41,383 nt of DNA. Source: Microbacteriaceae bacterium (GTDB lineage Bacteria > Actinomycetota > Actinomycetes > Actinomycetales > Microbacteriaceae). The notes under the pieces are model-generated. The model was not told where the DNA came from. It saw only the letters and a program-made list of their open reading frames with translations, and ran no database searches. Made by a program: the position numbers and the translations under genes. The stretch is taken from contig JAODAT010000081.1 in the NCBI GenBank assembly GCA_025463565.1, positions 1 through 41,383 of the forward strand, in the 5' to 3' direction. Of this stretch, positions 17,339 to 27,786 are shown one piece after another; positions within the stretch are counted from its first letter, which is position 1; every line of letters starts with the position of its first letter.

Positions 17339-18202
17339 TCATGCGATCGCCAGCATCCCGGCCGCGGCCACCGCGAGCACGAGTCCGAGGTACTGCACCG
17401 GGGCGATACGCTCCCTCAGCACGATCGCGGCGAGGATGATCGTGCCGGCAGGGTAGAGCGCGGTCAGCACCGACATGACCGAGAGGTCGCCCAGCCGGAG
17501 CCCGAACAGCAGGCCGGCGTTCGCGATCGAGTCGATGATCCCGCAGGCGATGGCGAAGGGAAGGCCGGGGCGCCATCCGCGCGGATCGACACCCGCACCC
17601 CGTCGCCTGGCGAGAAGGGCGATCACTCCGACGGTCGCGAACATGATGATCGCGTTCACCGCACGGTTGAAGACGAGCGGGATGACGCCCGAGTCGGTGG
17701 GCGTGAGGTCGATCACGATGAGGAAGACGCCGATCATCGCGCCCGACCCGATGGCCATCAGGATTCCGCGCAGCGACGGGCGCACGGCCCCCTTCTCCGG
17801 AACGAAGCCGACCAGCACTACGGCGACCAGCGCGATGCCGAGGGCGACGTAGCCGATCGGGTGCAGTCGCTCGCCGCGGAGGAGCCCGACGGTGAGAGGC
17901 ACGACCGCGGAGATGACAGCGGTAAGCGGGGACAGGATGCTCATCGGCCCGATCGCGAGGCAGGCATACAGCAGCGAGATGGCGAGCGCGCCGCTCACGC
18001 CGGACAGCGCTCCGAACAGCACCGCGCTCCAGGACCAGTGGCTCGGCACGACCAGGAGTGCGAGGAGCAGCACGACGAGGCCGGCGACCGCGGCAATGGC
18101 GGTGACCCGTACGGCGGCGATGCGCTTCGACGCGAGGCCGCCGAGAAAGTCGGCCGACCCGAACACCAGGGCGCTGGCGACGCCGACGATGACTGCGAGC
18201 AC
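17339..18202 (-). CDS. EamA/DMT-family transporter (first of a tandem pair)
   Basis: The 287-residue protein starts at GTG 18202 and has ten predicted helices. MLAVIVGVASALVFG leads into GSADFLGGLASK, followed by LYACLAIGPMSILSPLTAV in the first half and SVMSVLTALYPAGTIILAA in the second. It is the paralogue of the downstream gene, most likely from a local tandem duplication kept in one operon. Its start is 34 bases from the divergent GNAT gene. Substrate unknown. Confidence 0.88.
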   Translation of the reverse strand: MLAVIVGVASALVFGSADFLGGLASKRIAAVRVTAIAAVAGLVVLLLALLVVPSHWSWSAVLFGALSGVSGALAISLLYACLAIGPMSILSPLTAVISAVVPLTVGLLRGERLHPIGYVALGIALVAVVLVGFVPEKGAVRPSLRGILMAIGSGAMIGVFLIVIDLTPTDSGVIPLVFNRAVNAIIMFATVGVIALLARRRGAGVDPRGWRPGLPFAIACGIIDSIANAGLLFGLRLGDLSVMSVLTALYPAGTIILAAIVLRERIAPVQYLGLVLAVAAAGMLAIA

Positions 18203-18224
18203 CCGTCCACGTTACCGGGTCGCC

Positions 18225-18230
18225 TATGCT
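18225..18230 (+). promoter_or_regulatory. -10 box of the 18237 GNAT gene, leaderless
   Basis: TATGCT stands exactly 6 bases before the GTG at 18237, and there is no ribosome binding site between them. Confidence 0.5.
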
Positions 18231-18236
18231 CGGGGC

Positions 18237-18722
18237 GTGAAACTGACCACCGCCCGGCTCACGATCGAGCCGCTCGCCGAGCGCGACATTCCAGACTTCG
18301 TCGCGTATCGTCAACGCCCGGAGATCGCTCGCTACCAGTCGTGGTCCCCCGACTTCGCGTCGCGCGACGCGCAAGAGCTCGTCGCGTCGAATCCGGCGGA
18401 GCTTCCCCCGCTCGACGGCTGGGTGCAGCTCGCGATGCACCACGACGGCCGCCTGGTCGGCGACCTGGCCGTCCACACGCTGGCGGTCGGCTACGAGCTG
18501 GGGGTGACCGTGGGCGAGCAGCGGCAGGGATATGCGACCGAGGGGATGTCGGCTCTGGTCGCGCATCTGTCACCGTCGCCGCTCTTCGCGTTCAGCGATA
18601 GTCGCAATGACGCAGTGGCCGCCCTGCTGACGAGGGTCGGTTTCGTTCGAGACGGCCAGGAGCCCGACTTCTTCAAGGGCGAGTGGACCACGCTCGACGG
18701 CTGGACATTGCTGCCCGATTAA
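18237..18722 (+). CDS. GNAT-family N-acetyltransferase (RimJ/RimL-like)
   Basis: The 161-residue protein resembles RimJ/RimL-type acetyltransferases: TTARLTIEPLAERDIPDFVAY at the start (the LxxRpLxxxD pattern), GWVQLAMHHDGRLVGDLAV, and an acetyl-CoA loop GVTVGEQRQGYATEGMSAL, followed by FAFSDSRNDAVAALLTRVGF. Targets could be a ribosomal or other protein N-terminus or a small molecule. The GTG at 18237 appears to begin a leaderless mRNA. The stop overlaps that of the convergent ogt gene by 4 bases. Confidence 0.88.
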   Translation: MKLTTARLTIEPLAERDIPDFVAYRQRPEIARYQSWSPDFASRDAQELVASNPAELPPLDGWVQLAMHHDGRLVGDLAVHTLAVGYELGVTVGEQRQGYATEGMSALVAHLSPSPLFAFSDSRNDAVAALLTRVGFVRDGQEPDFFKGEWTTLDGWTLLPD

Positions 18723-19225
18723 AAGAGCCGCTCGGCCTTCGCTAGCTCCGGCTCCTCGAGTTCGAGCAGGAACCGCTTGCGCTCGAGACCGCCGGCGAAC
18801 CCGGTGAGCTTGCCGCTCGTACCGAGCACGCGGTGGCACGGGATGATGATGGAGACCGGGTTGTGACCGACGGCCTGCCCGACCGCCTGTGCGAGAGCCC
18901 GATTGCCGAGCCGTTCGGCCAGGGCCCCGTAGGTCGTGGTCTCACCGAACGGGATCTCCCGCAGCATCGCCCAGACGCTCTCCTGCAGCGGATCCCCGCT
19001 GGTCGTCACCTCGAGGTCGAAACCCGTGCGAGCGCCGGCCAGGTAGTCTCGCAGCTGCGCGGCTGCTTCGTCGATCAGCCCGTCGTGTTCGACGCGCTCG
19101 CCGAGCGCCTCGCGCGGCGGCAGGTACCAGTGACCGGGAAAATACAGGCCCACGATCGCGTCTCCCGACGCGACGACGGTCAAATCGCCGAGCACTGTCG
19201 GGACGAGAGCGTGGCGGGTGGTCAT
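18719..19225 (-). CDS. ogt: Methylated-DNA-[protein]-cysteine S-methyltransferase
   Basis: The 168-residue suicide enzyme removes alkyl groups from O6-alkylguanine and O4-alkylthymine in DNA. The active-site motif IIIPCHRVLG puts the acceptor cysteine at Cys130. The helix-turn-helix region is IPFGETTTYGALAERLGN with AQAVGQAVGHNP, and the C-terminal GKLTGFAGGLERKRFLLELE is canonical. The length fits Ogt rather than the larger Ada. It stands alone and divergent from recQ, so two DNA-repair genes share one 99-base upstream region. Confidence 0.94.
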   Translation of the reverse strand: MTTRHALVPTVLGDLTVVASGDAIVGLYFPGHWYLPPREALGERVEHDGLIDEAAAQLRDYLAGARTGFDLEVTTSGDPLQESVWAMLREIPFGETTTYGALAERLGNRALAQAVGQAVGHNPVSIIIPCHRVLGTSGKLTGFAGGLERKRFLLELEEPELAKAERLF

Positions 19226-19312
19226 GTAATAAGTCTCTCCCTCACAGGGCGCACCCCGGCCAGGATCGGATGGTCATGTCGCATTCCCGCTAGTCGTGTC
19301 ATGGGCCGCGGT

Positions 19313-19318
19313 TAGACT
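19313..19318 (+). promoter_or_regulatory. -10 box of recQ, leaderless
   Basis: TAGACT ends 6 bases before the GTG start at 19325. No -35 is clear and no ribosome binding site fits. This region also carries the ogt promoter in the other direction, which I could not place. Confidence 0.5.
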
Positions 19319-19324
19319 CGCCCG

Positions 19325-21249
<1,925 letters not shown>

Positions 21250-21253
<4 letters not shown>

Positions 21254-21993
21254 CTTCGCGCCGCTGCTTCGCTGGCTCGTTCAGCGCCGACAGCCACCAG
21301 ACGTCGGTACTTCCGGCGGAACGAGATGGCCGTGTGGATCAGATTGAGGCCGAACATCGCGGTGTAGACGATCACGAACACCACTGGCGCTCCCCAGAAA
21401 ACGAAGATCAGGCAGAGTGTGCCCATGTCGGTCGGGATGAGGATCACCGACTGCCGCACGCCGGCACCCTCCGACGTCGGCTTCGCGGCGCCCGACAACT
21501 GTTCGGACAGGATCTGGCTCATGAACTGGCCGACGCTCACGAGCGTATAGAGGAGAGCGATGATGAGGGGCCAGCGACCGACCCCGGGGTCACGGAACAG
21601 GGCCACCAGCACGGCGAGATGGATGGCCGGGGTGCGGATCGCGTCGATGACGTGATCGAGCCATTCCCCGGCCGGCCCACCGCGCTGGCCGAGTCGAGCG
21701 ACCTGCCCGTCGGCGGAATCGAGCACATATCCGACCGCCAGCAAGAGAGCGACGAGAAGGCCGCTCCCGATGGTGGGGGGAAGCACCACGAGCACGGCGA
21801 GGCCGATCGCGGAGAGCACCGCCGAGATCGCGGAGACGGCGTTCGGTGAGAGGCCGGCCGTGTACGCCGCTGCGGCCACATAGCGGGCGAGCCGACGGTT
21901 CACCCACCGCGTGTACGCGGGTACACCGCCGCCCGGTTTCTGTGCGCTTCGCACAGCCACCAGGGCGGCGGTGAACTTCCGCTCAACCGCCAC
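21250..21993 (-). CDS. CDP-alcohol phosphatidyltransferase
   Basis: The 247-residue membrane enzyme carries the family signature D-x2-DG-x2-AR-x8-G-x3-D-x3-D as LDSADGQVARLGQRGG followed by EWLDHVIDAI, with about six membrane helices. Such enzymes transfer a phospho-alcohol from a CDP-alcohol to a second alcohol, making phosphatidyl- or phospho-sugar products. The GTG start at 21993 overlaps the TAG of the large secreted protein (TAGTG), so the two are translationally coupled; the longer in-frame reading to 22431 lies inside that gene. Position at the end of the polysaccharide locus and the TagD-like cytidylyltransferase at 33982 suggest a role in decorating or anchoring the polymer or protein. 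Substrates are not known; ordinary phospholipid synthesis is also possible. Confidence 0.85.
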
Positions 21994-24900
21994 TAGCTCA
22001 CGATCGCCGAGAGCTCGAAGCTGGCGCTCGGTGTCGACTTGTAGTTGGAGTGAACCTCGGCAGAGATGACGTTCGTGCCCGCCAGGAGAGCGGAACTCGG
22101 GATGTGGATCTTCACCGGATTGGCGAGCGCGTTCGCGGCCGAGACGGCGGCATTGGCATCCGTCGTCGACGTCACCGCGCCCGGGTCCATGTTCACCCGC
22201 GAGATCTCGACCCCGTTCAGGTAGAGGATGATCCCGTCGTCGGCACGCGTGGTGATGTCGATTCCGGCCGTGATCTTGGTCGGGTCGGCCACCGTGAACG
22301 ACTTTCGGTAGTACGTCGTCACCAGCTTCGACGCGTCCGTGCTGAGCGTGGTTCCGAGCACGGCCTGGCCCCAGCCGAGAGGAGCCGCTCCGACCGGCCA
22401 CGAGGACGAATCGAACGCGTTGCTGTTCCACGTCGCATCCGGGGCAGTCGCGTTATAGAGGTACGACCAGTTCGACCCGGTCGCCACCAGGGCGGTTCCC
22501 GCGGGGACCGAACCATCGGCGGGTGGGTTGGCCGGCGGGTTCGCCGGTGGAGGCGTGCCGCCCGGCTGGGTGCCGAACGTCGCCATCGCGGTGAGCTCGA
22601 AACTCGCGCTCGGCGTGGTGTGGTAGTTCGAGTGCACCTCGGCCGTGATGACGTTCGCCCCGGTCACGAAGGCCGAGCCCGGCACGGTGACCGTGATCGG
22701 ATTCGCGACGGCGTTGGCGGCGGAGACCGCGACGTTGGCGTCGGTGGCCGATGTCACGGCGCCCGGATCGATGTTCTTCCGCAGCACCTCCGTGCCGTTC
22801 ACGTAGACGATGATTCCGTCATCCGCGCGGGTGGTGAGCTGCACGGAGGCGACCTTCGTCGCGTCGGTCACGGTGAACGTCTTGCGGTAGTACGCCGTGA
22901 TCGGCTTGGGTGCCGGCGCGGTGAGCGTCGTGCCCAGCACCGGCTGCCCGAATCCGATCGGCGCCGCGCCGACCGCCCAGCTGGATGCGTCGTAGCCGGG
23001 CGCCTGCCAGCCGGCGGCGGGGTCAGTCGCGTTGTAGTAGTAACTCCACGAGCTGCCCGCCGGAATGTAGTTCGGGTTATCGCCGGGAGGAGTGACCGCG
23101 ACGGTCGCGTCGGGCGTACTCGCCGACCAGTTGCCCGATGGATCGGCCGCGCGAACGAAGTATTTCGTCCCGGTCGGTGCAGCGGGCAGCGTGGCGGTCG
23201 TCGTCGTCGAAGTGGCCACGACCCTGTCGTTTCGCAGGATCTGGTAGGTCACCGCGCCGCCGGCATCCGTCGAGCCGGTCCAGCTGAGCGAGTCGTTGGT
23301 GCCGTTGGTGGTCACCGAGAGCGCCGTCGGTGTCGTCGGCGCCGTCGAGTCGTTCGGCGCGAACCGCACGAACCCTCCCGACCACTGGTTGGTCGATCCG
23401 GCCTTGAACGATGCGGTGTAGTCGCCGCCCGTCCAGAGCACCCCGGTCGAGTCGACGAACAGGGCCCACGACCCGGCACCGTGGCGCTGGCTCACCGTCG
23501 GGTTGAACTGTGCCTCGTACTTGCCGGTCGCCGCGTTCCAGGCTCCGAACGAGTTGATCTTGTTCGCCGATGTCCACGCGGTGCCGATGTTCGGCCACTG
23601 GCTGGCGCCGTCGTACTCCGTCCAGAAGCAGTGGCAGCCGGCGTAGATGGTGGTTCCGTCGGTGGCGATGGCCTGGCCGTCGCCGCCGCTGGAGCCGAGG
23701 ATCGTCGTGCTGGCCGGCGACATGTCGGACCGGTTGTATCCGAACAGCATGTGCTCCGATCCGGCGATGTAGACCTTGTTGCCGACCTCCTTCACCGCCT
23801 GCTGGTAGTTGGCGGAGGCGGAGAACGTGATATTCCACGGGATGTCCGTCGCGCCGGTCGTCGAGATGGCGGCACCCTTCACCGCGGTGGACGTCTTGGA
23901 CTTATCGAAGAATCCGGCGAAGTAGACCCGGTCGCCCTGGCTCGACGCGTCGAGTGAGATAACGGTGCCGTTGAACTCCGGGTTCCAGCTGGCGTCAGGG
24001 GTTCCGTCGGTCACGGAGATGCGGCCCGCCGCTCGGGAGTAGACCGGAGAGGTCGCCGTGCCGCCGGTGATGTGGGTGAACTCGCCGCCGAGGTAGAGCC
24101 AACCGCCCTGCACATCGAGCGCCCGAACGAACGGAACTCCGCCGCTGAGCGCATCGATCAGCTGGGTCGAGTACGCGGGGTCGACCGCGCCCGTGGTCGG
24201 ATTGAGGATGGCCAGTGCGGGATGGGATGCCCCGTCGACGGTCCCGAAGAATCCGCCGACGGCCAGGTCGCCGTTCGGCAGCACGGCGAGAGCTTTCACC
24301 TGTTTGTCGAAGGTGGGTCTGAACGACGAGATGAACTCACCGGTATGCACGTCGAAGGCGGCCAGGTAGGACTGGTTCACCTGCGATGCGCCGGCCGCGC
24401 TCTTTTGCACGGTGAGGAAGTTGCCGCCGACGTAGACGATGCCGTTGCCTTCGGCGAACGCCGAGACCTCGTTGCTGCCTTCGACGCTGTTCGGTCCGGC
24501 GCCGATTCCGGAGACACCCCAGTTGGTCGGAAGTGCGGCACTCTCGGCGACGGGCGACTGCTCGACCTTGGTCGTGCCCGTGTCGGGGATGGTGGTGAAG
24601 ATCGAACTGGTCAGCTGCGGGCGGAGGAACACCTGGGTGAACGGGCGCGCGTAGCCGGCGGTGGAGCTCTGGGTCCAGAGGTAGCTGCTCGCGTCGGTGC
24701 TTCCGTGGGTGGACGAACCGAATCCGAAGCCCGCCTCCCAGCCCTCGGTCGCGGCGGACTCGGTCAGAACCTGGTTCGTGCCGTTGCCGCTGCCGAAGCT
24801 TTGGGTGCTGCCGCCGGATCCGGTGACTCCTCCGACGTTCCAGTTCCCGACGCGCTGCTGGTTGTCGAATGCCCAGCTCCAATCCGGGCGGGGAGACGTG

Positions 24901-25415
24901 ATCGAGAACGTGACGTCCTGCCAGGTCGTGCCGGCGATATTGGTGGCCCGATGCAGGCGGATGCCGTCGGGTAGCGACGTGACGGCGCCGCCGTTCAGCA
25001 GGCCGCCGATCACCTTCGCCGAGAGCTCCTTCGGGGAGAACGCCGCGGTTCCCGTGATGGTGCTGCTCACCTGGGCGGTCGTGCCGACGCCGGTGGTCTC
25101 GTCGCTCCAGCCCTCGCGGCCGCGGCCGATGAGCACCCAGCCCCCGCCGCTCGTGGTCTGGTCGCAGTAGAACTGCGCCGGGGCGCCGAGTGTCGGCGTG
25201 ACCAGCCAGTAGACGCCGCTCGGGGCGCTCGGGGTCAGCTGCTTGATCTCATAGCAGGATGCCGCGGCGGTGGCGGCGGACAGGCCGTCCGGAGAAGGCA
25301 GGCCGGCCGCCGTCGCCGCCTGCGGCACGATGACCGATGCGACGAGGGCGACGACGGTCGCGAGCACGGCGATGCCGCCTCGGCGACTTCTCACTGAAAG
25401 GGTGCGGGTGGGCAT
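21993..25415 (-). CDS. Large secreted multidomain protein: fibrinogen-like domain, propeller, FN3, two jelly-roll-like modules
   Basis: The 1140-residue product has a signal peptide (1 to about 37, ending ATAAG). Next comes a fibrinogen C-terminal-like domain (about 52-270) starting ASCYEIKQL, with FYCDQTTSGGGWVLIGRGREGW. About 316-688 is a propeller-like run of repeats such as GIVYVGGNFL, GDLAVGGFFG, WLYLGGEFT and GVLWTGGDYT. An FN3 domain (about 690-777; DSTAPTTPTALS) follows. Two closely related 150-170-residue beta modules (about 778-947 and 972-1140) share TTRADDGII, DPGAVTS and AEVHSNY, and are joined by a PPPANPPANPPA linker. There is no LPxTG or C-terminal anchor. ATG 25415 is preceded by AGGAG at good spacing. 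A lectin or adhesin holding the exopolysaccharide is a plausible role, not a demonstrated one. Confidence 0.85.
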   Translation of the reverse strand: MPTRTLSVRSRRGGIAVLATVVALVASVIVPQAATAAGLPSPDGLSAATAAASCYEIKQLTPSAPSGVYWLVTPTLGAPAQFYCDQTTSGGGWVLIGRGREGWSDETTGVGTTAQVSSTITGTAAFSPKELSAKVIGGLLNGGAVTSLPDGIRLHRATNIAGTTWQDVTFSITSPRPDWSWAFDNQQRVGNWNVGGVTGSGGSTQSFGSGNGTNQVLTESAATEGWEAGFGFGSSTHGSTDASSYLWTQSSTAGYARPFTQVFLRPQLTSSIFTTIPDTGTTKVEQSPVAESAALPTNWGVSGIGAGPNSVEGSNEVSAFAEGNGIVYVGGNFLTVQKSAAGASQVNQSYLAAFDVHTGEFISSFRPTFDKQVKALAVLPNGDLAVGGFFGTVDGASHPALAILNPTTGAVDPAYSTQLIDALSGGVPFVRALDVQGGWLYLGGEFTHITGGTATSPVYSRAAGRISVTDGTPDASWNPEFNGTVISLDASSQGDRVYFAGFFDKSKTSTAVKGAAISTTGATDIPWNITFSASANYQQAVKEVGNKVYIAGSEHMLFGYNRSDMSPASTTILGSSGGDGQAIATDGTTIYAGCHCFWTEYDGASQWPNIGTAWTSANKINSFGAWNAATGKYEAQFNPTVSQRHGAGSWALFVDSTGVLWTGGDYTASFKAGSTNQWSGGFVRFAPNDSTAPTTPTALSVTTNGTNDSLSWTGSTDAGGAVTYQILRNDRVVATSTTTTATLPAAPTGTKYFVRAADPSGNWSASTPDATVAVTPPGDNPNYIPAGSSWSYYYNATDPAAGWQAPGYDASSWAVGAAPIGFGQPVLGTTLTAPAPKPITAYYRKTFTVTDATKVASVQLTTRADDGIIVYVNGTEVLRKNIDPGAVTSATDANVAVSAANAVANPITVTVPGSAFVTGANVITAEVHSNYHTTPSASFELTAMATFGTQPGGTPPPANPPANPPADGSVPAGTALVATGSNWSYLYNATAPDATWNSNAFDSSSWPVGAAPLGWGQAVLGTTLSTDASKLVTTYYRKSFTVADPTKITAGIDITTRADDGIILYLNGVEISRVNMDPGAVTSTTDANAAVSAANALANPVKIHIPSSALLAGTNVISAEVHSNYKSTPSASFELSAIVS

Positions 25416-25438
25416 CGGGTCTCCTGGATTTCGGGGCA

Positions 25439-26116
25439 TCAGCAGGTGGGATTGTTCGGGAAGGTTCGCGCGACGACTTTCCAGCCGGCTGCGTCGTATT
25501 CGAGGGTGTAGATGTTGAGCGCCCGCGTGAGCGAGGCCGTGCCAAGAGGCTTTCCGTCGCTGTCGAGGGTGACGACCTTCGACGAGTCGACGCAGGCCTG
25601 GACCGTCGCGGTGGGCGGGTTGCCGGTCGTCTCGCTGACGACCGAGAGCGAGGCGATGGTCGGCGTGCCGGTGACCTCCCAGCCGTTCGCCGTCAGCTCC
25701 TGGCGTTCGTTGGCGATCTCGTCGACGATCGCGCCGGCCGCGATACCGGCAAGCTGCGTGGTGGGGTCGGCTTTCGACGAGTCGACGATGGCGACCGCGC
25801 TGAGGAAGGACGCGATGGAATTCGTCGCGACGGCGGGTGTGATCGTGCCGGTCGGAGCTGCCACGCTGGCCGACGGGTTGGGCGCGATTGTCGCGACCGA
25901 CGTGCCGTGGGCGGTCGATTCCGAGTGTGTGGTGCCGATGAACGCGGCGGGAACGATCACGGCAGCGGCGATCACGGCGGCGATGGAGAGCACCACGACC
26001 CCGCCGGCGAGTATGCCCGGGCGGCGCCACCGCGGGGTCGGTCGATCGGAGGCCTCGACGCCGATGGGCACCGCGCTGCGCGCTTCATCGGGCGACAGGG
26101 GGCGGGTAGGGGTCAC
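25439..26116 (-). CDS. Membrane-anchored hypothetical protein with NTF2-like extracellular domain
   Basis: From the GTG at 26116 the product is 225 residues: a cytoplasmic N-terminus of about 33 residues (SPDEARSAVPIGVEA), one transmembrane helix (about 34-60; GVVVLSIAAVIAAAVIV), a Ser/Thr/Ala/Pro-rich linker, and a C-terminal domain with ELTANGWEVTGTPTIASLS and NIYTLEYDAAGWKVVARTF. This resembles small NTF2-like or Mce-associated-type extracellular domains; the assignment is tentative. It lies 23 bases upstream of the secreted protein gene and shares its promoter region, so it could help export or anchor that protein. An earlier GTG at 26197 would run through the promoter region and is less likely. 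Confidence 0.6.
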   Translation of the reverse strand: MTPTRPLSPDEARSAVPIGVEASDRPTPRWRRPGILAGGVVVLSIAAVIAAAVIVPAAFIGTTHSESTAHGTSVATIAPNPSASVAAPTGTITPAVATNSIASFLSAVAIVDSSKADPTTQLAGIAAGAIVDEIANERQELTANGWEVTGTPTIASLSVVSETTGNPPTATVQACVDSSKVVTLDSDGKPLGTASLTRALNIYTLEYDAAGWKVVARTFPNNPTC

Positions 26117-26154
26117 GGGTAGAACCTGCGATTTCGGGATCTTCGGCGCTATTC

Positions 26155-26221
26155 GGGGGTAAACGCCATCAGGTATCCAGAAAAATACTCCCGACACGCC
26201 GAAGAAACTACCCCTAACGGG
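26155..26221 (-). promoter_or_regulatory. Promoter region of the secreted-protein operon with inward-facing GGGGGTA / TACCCC elements
   Basis: GGGGGTA (26155-26161) and TACCCCTAACGGG (26209-26221) face each other 54 bases apart in the spacer before the operon. The same pairing occurs at 33920-33957 and 37222-37280. The spacer is also AT-rich for this genome (CAGAAAAATACTCC). No -35/-10 pair is certain; minus-strand GTATTTTT is a candidate -10. Confidence 0.45.
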
Positions 26222-26263
26222 AAATTTCTTGCTATGGTCCTCGATCTCGCTTAGATCGACAGC

Positions 26264-27784
26264 TCAGCGTCGCGCGAGCAATGCCAGCCCGTCGAGCCGT
26301 AGCCGACGGCGGTCGAGGTAGCACCAGGCGACAAGCAGAACACCGCCGACGACGATCGACGCGATCATCGAGCCAAGGGTCGGCCCGATCACGAGCAGCA
26401 AGACCAGTGACGGCACTCCCACCGTGACGAGCGGCACGAGCAGTGCGTATCCGATCGCGCGGATGTCCATTCCGACCCCGATGAACCGCTTCACCTCGAT
26501 GGCGGCGAGCGTCGCATCCACCAGCATGCTCACCGCCCAGGTCAGGGCGGCTCCGTCGATGCCCCAGATCGGAATCAGGGCGAGGTTGCCCACGACGTTG
26601 ATCCCGAGCACGATCGCCTTGTTGAGCGCGCCCCATCCGCTTCTGCCGCTCATCAGCAGCACGGAGTGGATATTGCCGGCCGTGAAGGTGAGGATGGCGC
26701 CGGCCGACAGGATGGCGAGCGACGCCGACCCGGCGGTGAAGTCCGGGCCGAGCCAGCCGAGCACCACCGGGGCGAAGGCGGCCAGGATGATGTAGATCGG
26801 AGTACTGAAGACCACCAGCCAGGTGGCCGCTGTTCGGTACAGAGATTTCACGTCGCCGATCAGCTTGCCGGCGAGCAACGTGCTGAATCGCGGTGAAATG
26901 ACGACCCGCAGCGACGTATCGATGATGAGCCCGGCCGAGACGAACCTGCTGGCCCCGCCGTAGATGCCGGCCGCCGCTGGCCCGCTGATCAGCCCGACGA
27001 GCAGTACGTCGAGCCAGAGCACGGACTGTTCGAGTCCGGCCGAGAGCACCCGGGGCAGCGAATAACCCCAGATCGTGCGACGCAACGCGGGATCCACCCG
27101 CCATCCCCCCCGCACGCCGGCGCTCCGCTCGTGTCGCCTGACCTGCACCACGAGCACGACGATCGCTGCAACCAGGGCCAGCGGGAGAGGGATCGACCAG
27201 CCGAGGGTGACGAGTGCGAGCGATCCTCCGAAGCCCGCGATCGTCGCGACGATGATCGGTCGACTCACCGGGAGAGCGATGCTGCCCACCGCCACGTACG
27301 GCACCACGCCACCCAGGCCGCGAGTGGCAGACAGCCCGACGAGCATGAGAGCCCCAGCGGGAAGGAACCAGCCGACGATGGCCACGGCCTGGGCGAGTTC
27401 GGCGGCGGCGTGCCCGCCGGTCGCGAAAAGCGGTGCGAGCAGCACGGTGCCCGCCCCGAGCACCACGCTGACGATCGCGGTGGAGGTGAACAACACCCGC
27501 AGGGCCGGTCGCAGCTGCGCGGCGTCGGAAGCGGCGAGCCTTGGCATGATCCAGACCGCCGTCGAGTCCATGCCAGATCGCGCGAAGCTGAGAACGATCG
27601 TGAAGACGGCGATCGCCTGGAGCACGATTCCCGATCCGATGTCGCCGAGCGCGCGCGCCAGCACCACGGTGAGCGCGAATCCCATTGCGGCGCTGATGAT
27701 GGCGCCGACGAAGCTCGCGGCACCCCCGCGGGCGAGTTCGCGGGAATGCTGCGGGTTGGCCGCCTCGATCGGGGTCGCGGGCAC
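26264..27784 (-). CDS. Wzx-type polysaccharide flippase
   Basis: The 506-residue protein is almost entirely hydrophobic, with about 14 membrane helices, and fits the MATE/MOP polysaccharide-transport superfamily. Characteristic stretches are ARGGAASFVGAIISAAMGF at the start, ALGDIGSGIVLQAIAVF, GYSLPRVLSAGLEQ, LWLDVLLVGLISGPAAAGIYGG, and ATRGLGGVVPYVAVG. It would flip the undecaprenyl-linked repeat unit across the membrane. The GTG at 27784 lies 2 bases after the stop of the WecG/TagA gene, so the genes are co-transcribed; there is no ATG in frame near the expected start. A longer reading to 27934 overlaps the upstream gene and lacks support. Confidence 0.9.
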   Translation of the reverse strand: MPATPIEAANPQHSRELARGGAASFVGAIISAAMGFALTVVLARALGDIGSGIVLQAIAVFTIVLSFARSGMDSTAVWIMPRLAASDAAQLRPALRVLFTSTAIVSVVLGAGTVLLAPLFATGGHAAAELAQAVAIVGWFLPAGALMLVGLSATRGLGGVVPYVAVGSIALPVSRPIIVATIAGFGGSLALVTLGWSIPLPLALVAAIVVLVVQVRRHERSAGVRGGWRVDPALRRTIWGYSLPRVLSAGLEQSVLWLDVLLVGLISGPAAAGIYGGASRFVSAGLIIDTSLRVVISPRFSTLLAGKLIGDVKSLYRTAATWLVVFSTPIYIILAAFAPVVLGWLGPDFTAGSASLAILSAGAILTFTAGNIHSVLLMSGRSGWGALNKAIVLGINVVGNLALIPIWGIDGAALTWAVSMLVDATLAAIEVKRFIGVGMDIRAIGYALLVPLVTVGVPSLVLLLVIGPTLGSMIASIVVGGVLLVAWCYLDRRRLRLDGLALLARR

Positions 27785-27786
27785 CG

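Noticed and set aside
25415..26030. N-terminal extension of the secreted protein
   Set aside because: It would cover the upstream membrane-protein gene in another frame and would bury the clear signal peptide that follows ATG 25415 and its AGGAG.
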